DNA of 8,310 nt from NCBI GenBank assembly GCA_030152425.1, contig JASLJP010000215.1, positions 1-8,310 on the forward strand. The letters run 5' to 3'. The position numbers were made by a program, and so were the translations under genes. Positions 5,800 through 8,310 of the stretch are shown here, one piece after another (within the stretch, counting starts at the first letter, position 1; the number at the start of each line of letters is the position of its first letter). The notes beneath the pieces were generated by a model, which saw only the letters and a list, made by a program, of their open reading frames with translations, was not told where the DNA came from and searched no databases. Origin of the DNA: Aquirhabdus sp. Its GTDB lineage: Bacteria > Pseudomonadota > Gammaproteobacteria > Pseudomonadales > Moraxellaceae.

Positions 5800-6693
5800 A
5801 TGTTGCGGATTGGTCTGTTTTTATTGACTAACCTCGCGGTGATGGTTGTAGCGGGTATCGTACTCTCCATCCTAGGTGTAGGCGCCACACATACTGCCGG
5901 TGGGTTGAACCTCGGCAATCTGCTGGCATTGTGTTTTGTCTACGGTATGGTTGGTTCGTTAATCTCGCTGTTAATCTCCAAGCCTATGGCCAAATGGAGT
6001 ACCGGCACGCAAGTGATTCAGCAACCGAGCAACCAAGCCGAAGCATGGCTGTTGCAAACGGTGAACGATCTAGCCAGCCAAGCAGGCATCAAAATGCCTG
6101 AAGTTGGTATTTTTCCCAGCTATCAATCCAACGCGTTTGCCACCGGCTGGAACAAAAACGCCGCATTGGTCGCGGTGTCGAGCGGTCTGCTGGAACGCAT
6201 GAACCAAGACGAGCTGCGCGCTGTGCTCGCCCATGAGATCGGTCACGTGGCCAATGGCGACATGGTGACCATGGCCTTGGTACAGGGTGTGGTCAACGCC
6301 TTTGTGATGTTCTTTGCCCGCATCATCGGTAACTTCGTGGACCGCGTGGTGTTTAAAAACGAAAGCGACGGTCCTGGCATCGCCTACTTCGTCACCAGTA
6401 TCGTGATGGATATCGTGCTCGGTATCGCGGCCTCTGCGATCACCATGTGGTTCTCACGTCATCGTGAATACCGCGCCGACGAAGCCGGTGCACGTCTGGC
6501 CGGTAAATCCGCCATGATCAATGCCCTGCTGCGCCTGAAACAAGAGCAAGAGCTGCCGGATCAGATGCCTGCCGAGATGAAAGCCTTTGCCATCAGTTCA
6601 GGTAAAGAACAAGGCTTTAGCATCGCTGCGCTGTTCCACTCGCACCCGAGCATCGACGACCGCGTCGAAGCCCTGCATCGCCTGCCGCTCTGA
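5800..6693 (+). CDS. htpX: HtpX, inner-membrane M48 zinc metalloprotease
   Basis: HtpX degrades misfolded or damaged inner-membrane proteins together with FtsH; SecY is a known E. coli substrate. The 297-residue protein has two N-terminal membrane helices (about 4-26 and 37-60). A cytoplasmic catalytic domain follows, with the zinc motif HEIGH at 145-149 (H145 and H149 as ligands, E146 catalytic). EYRAD at 223-227 supplies the third ligand E223 in the M48 ExxxD motif. Two further hydrophobic segments lie at about 156-176 and 195-218. FATGWNKNAALVAVSSGLLE (113-132) is a conserved block. Length and motifs are normal for an active enzyme. AAGAGGA (5786-5792) lies 7 nt before the ATG. It stands as a single gene, with its own promoter and a strong terminator. 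Confidence 0.97.
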   Translation: MLRIGLFLLTNLAVMVVAGIVLSILGVGATHTAGGLNLGNLLALCFVYGMVGSLISLLISKPMAKWSTGTQVIQQPSNQAEAWLLQTVNDLASQAGIKMPEVGIFPSYQSNAFATGWNKNAALVAVSSGLLERMNQDELRAVLAHEIGHVANGDMVTMALVQGVVNAFVMFFARIIGNFVDRVVFKNESDGPGIAYFVTSIVMDIVLGIAASAITMWFSRHREYRADEAGARLAGKSAMINALLRLKQEQELPDQMPAEMKAFAISSGKEQGFSIAALFHSHPSIDDRVEALHRLPL

Positions 6694-6715
6694 TCCGCCC
6701 TGTAAACATTCCTCA

Positions 6716-6756
6716 AGACAAAACAAAGCCCGATGAGTTCGGGCTTTGTTTTGTCT
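6716..6756. terminator. Bidirectional terminator between htpX and the convergent gene
   Basis: A perfect 18-bp stem (6716-6733 with 6739-6756) encloses a 5-nt loop. The core AAAGCCCGA/TCGGGCTTT is flanked by A-rich and T-rich arms, so a U-rich tail is made in either direction. It starts 22 nt after the htpX stop and lies 21 nt beyond the end of the minus-strand gene, serving both. Confidence 0.92.
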
Positions 6757-6777
6757 GCCGTTTGGCCGTGTTGCGCG

Positions 6778-8154
6778 TTAGCTCGCCGCGACGATCTCGG
6801 CCACCGGTGCGGTGCGTAGCCAGGGGATGCAGCCATTCAGCGGTAGGTTTTCTTCTTTGATGGTGGTCTTGAGGCACAGCCAGCCGTAGCCGACCCCGTT
6901 ATTATCGATGTAGGCATGCCCCGCGCTGAGGCCATAGGGGTTTTTGATCGACATCAGCCAGACCGGATCGCTATTGCCGGGGGGCTGGCCGAGGGTGGCA
7001 TTGAGCAGGGCGATTTTCAGATTGATGTCGTTGACGCGAAACACGTACTGGCTCAGGTTTTTTTGCGCCATCTGTGCCAGCTCGGCACCGGCTGAGTTCC
7101 TGATCCATTGTCCCAGACTGATCTGCTCGATTTCGTCCTCGCGGTGACGGTAGGCCAGATCCAGCGGCAGATCTGCCAGCGCCAACTGCTGGGTGCGCGC
7201 TTCGCTCATCTGATTCAACGTCGCGTTGTGGTCAATGATCACGCCATCCACCAGACGATCAAAGCATGCCATCCAGTCTTTCGCACTGCAGCGCTGATGC
7301 TGCAGACGCAGATCGGTCAGCATTGCATAGTTGATGCTGGTCTCTGCCGCATTGGCCAGACGCATTGAGCGCTCCTGAGCGGTCAGCGGAGCGAGTTCCG
7401 GGGCATGCAGGCCGTAGCGCTGATAGAGCTTGGCCAGCATGTTCAGGTCGTTGTTGATCAGGCGCACCACGGTCATGGTGTACATCAGGCTGTCTGCCGT
7501 CGCCAGCTCCGTGCGCCAGTAGCCCAGATCGGCAAGGATGTTTTGCTGCAGTTGCTCCAGCGTGATCTCGCCTTTGGCCAGCGCCTCGACCTGCTGCATG
7601 AAATAGACTTTTTGCCCGCCGATAATCATGGTAAATGCGGGCACATAGCTGCCTACATTCATCGGATACGGGACATGGTAGTCGTCATAGGATTTAAACG
7701 CCTGATAGCGCTGCACCCGATCTGGATACTTGGCCAAGGTCTGCGCCCGCGCATCGGCGGCAGTGAATAGCAGTTCGAGACACTCGGAGTCTTTAAACAA
7801 ACTACAGTCGAGCGGGGCGACCGAGATCAGATTACTACTCACGGGTGCGGCGTGGGTCGAGTTTGCCCCATAGCCACTGCTGGCCATGTACTGCGGCAGC
7901 AGCTCGCGGCCATAGTCCATCGGATCGACACCCGCCGGTGCCGACATCCCGATCAGATAGGTAAAAGCATTGCTCGGTGTATGGTTGAGCTGGCGGATCA
8001 GCGCCAACTGCGCCCGCACGTCATGCGAGAGCGCGCGCGGCAAAAAGAACCAGATCAAAAATAAGATAAAGACCAACAACACAACGACGCTACGCTGCCA
8101 GTTGCGGCCAAAGACAAACCGGAATATCCCTTTCTTATTGGAATTGCTATCCAT
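6778..8154 (-). CDS. Uncharacterised membrane-anchored protein with six cysteines
   Basis: I do not recognise a named family for this 458-residue protein. It has a basic N-terminus (KKGIFRFVFGRNWQR), one strong membrane helix (about 22-39) and a large, mostly helical remainder. With positive charges on the N-terminal side, the bulk should be periplasmic. Its six cysteines pair by spacing: C117/C125 and C289/C297 are both C-x7-C, and C427/C442 lie near the end, which suggests three disulfides. Notable stretches are NAFTYLIGMSAPAGVDPMDYGR (62-83), a long helical middle (186-246) and an aromatic/glycine-rich C-terminus (NNGVGYGWLC, 418-427). The NAFxYLxGxxAPxGxDP pattern recalls uncharacterised proteobacterial proteins, from memory only. 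Upstream of the ATG only a weak GAG lies 6 nt away. It stands alone and converges with htpX. No enzyme motif is visible. Confidence 0.85.
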   Translation of the reverse strand: MDSNSNKKGIFRFVFGRNWQRSVVVLLVFILFLIWFFLPRALSHDVRAQLALIRQLNHTPSNAFTYLIGMSAPAGVDPMDYGRELLPQYMASSGYGANSTHAAPVSSNLISVAPLDCSLFKDSECLELLFTAADARAQTLAKYPDRVQRYQAFKSYDDYHVPYPMNVGSYVPAFTMIIGGQKVYFMQQVEALAKGEITLEQLQQNILADLGYWRTELATADSLMYTMTVVRLINNDLNMLAKLYQRYGLHAPELAPLTAQERSMRLANAAETSINYAMLTDLRLQHQRCSAKDWMACFDRLVDGVIIDHNATLNQMSEARTQQLALADLPLDLAYRHREDEIEQISLGQWIRNSAGAELAQMAQKNLSQYVFRVNDINLKIALLNATLGQPPGNSDPVWLMSIKNPYGLSAGHAYIDNNGVGYGWLCLKTTIKEENLPLNGCIPWLRTAPVAEIVAAS

Positions 8155-8310
8155 AGATGACTCAATGAGAGAAATACCAAAATTACCCGCCAGCGCATAC
8201 TAACAAAATAAAATGGACGACTCATTGATCTAACGTACTTCTCACCCTGATTCAGCACAGGATTTTCAAAAAACCTACAAAGCGGGGGCTACGTCGCTGC
8301 AGGGAGGACT
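8155..8310. other. Upstream region of the six-cysteine protein gene
   Basis: No gene is evident to the right edge. The region should hold the promoter of the minus-strand gene. A weak pair, TTGTTA with a 15-bp spacer to TAATTT on the minus strand, is the best I can see and is not convincing. A minus-strand frame from 8258 runs into the gene out of frame and looks spurious. Confidence 0.4.

Noticed and set aside
8055..8258. Minus-strand frame of 67 codons with a hydrophobic segment near the right edge
   Set aside because: It overlaps the start of the six-cysteine protein in another frame, and its hydrophobic part lies in the upstream non-coding region with no good ribosome site.

Overview
The window looks like a chromosomal segment of a gammaproteobacterium of moderately high GC content. 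The SecD N-terminus, the HtpX sequence and the DUF2789 protein all resemble my memory of Moraxellaceae (Acinetobacter relatives, order Pseudomonadales). That placement is from memory of protein sequence, not a search, and I cannot name a genus.

Left part (1-1350, minus strand): a PadR-family repressor with a very histidine-rich N-terminus lies upstream of an MFS transporter that runs off the left edge. The two are 26 bp apart and probably co-transcribed. The promoter in front of the repressor has a consensus -35 box (TTGACA), and three tandem operator-like sites of the form TATCT-N2-AGATA cover its spacer and -10. A fourth such site lies about 130 bp further upstream. The layout fits a self-repressing, possibly metal-responsive regulator controlling an efflux pump.

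Centre (1350-5170, plus strand): after a gene-free stretch of about 450 bp come yajC, secD and secF, which encode the accessory SecDF-YajC complex of the Sec translocon, closed by a clear Rho-independent terminator. The genes usually found upstream (queA, tgt) are absent here. A perfect 12-bp inverted repeat sits between yajC and secD.

Right part (5170-8310): a small DUF2789 gene (minus strand) is divergent from htpX (plus strand), an inner-membrane M48 zinc metalloprotease of membrane-protein quality control. Their shared intergenic region holds a good -35/-10 pair for htpX, a CpxR-like tandem repeat and a plausible promoter for the small gene. An 18-bp-stem bidirectional terminator separates htpX from a convergent gene for a 458-residue membrane-anchored protein of unknown function with six cysteines.

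Most of the window is conserved envelope-biogenesis housekeeping (Sec translocation, HtpX). The parts most worth a second look are the His-rich PadR/MFS cassette with its multi-site operator and the uncharacterised six-cysteine protein. I did not find a clear multi-gene novel system, phage, IS element, CRISPR array or RNA gene.
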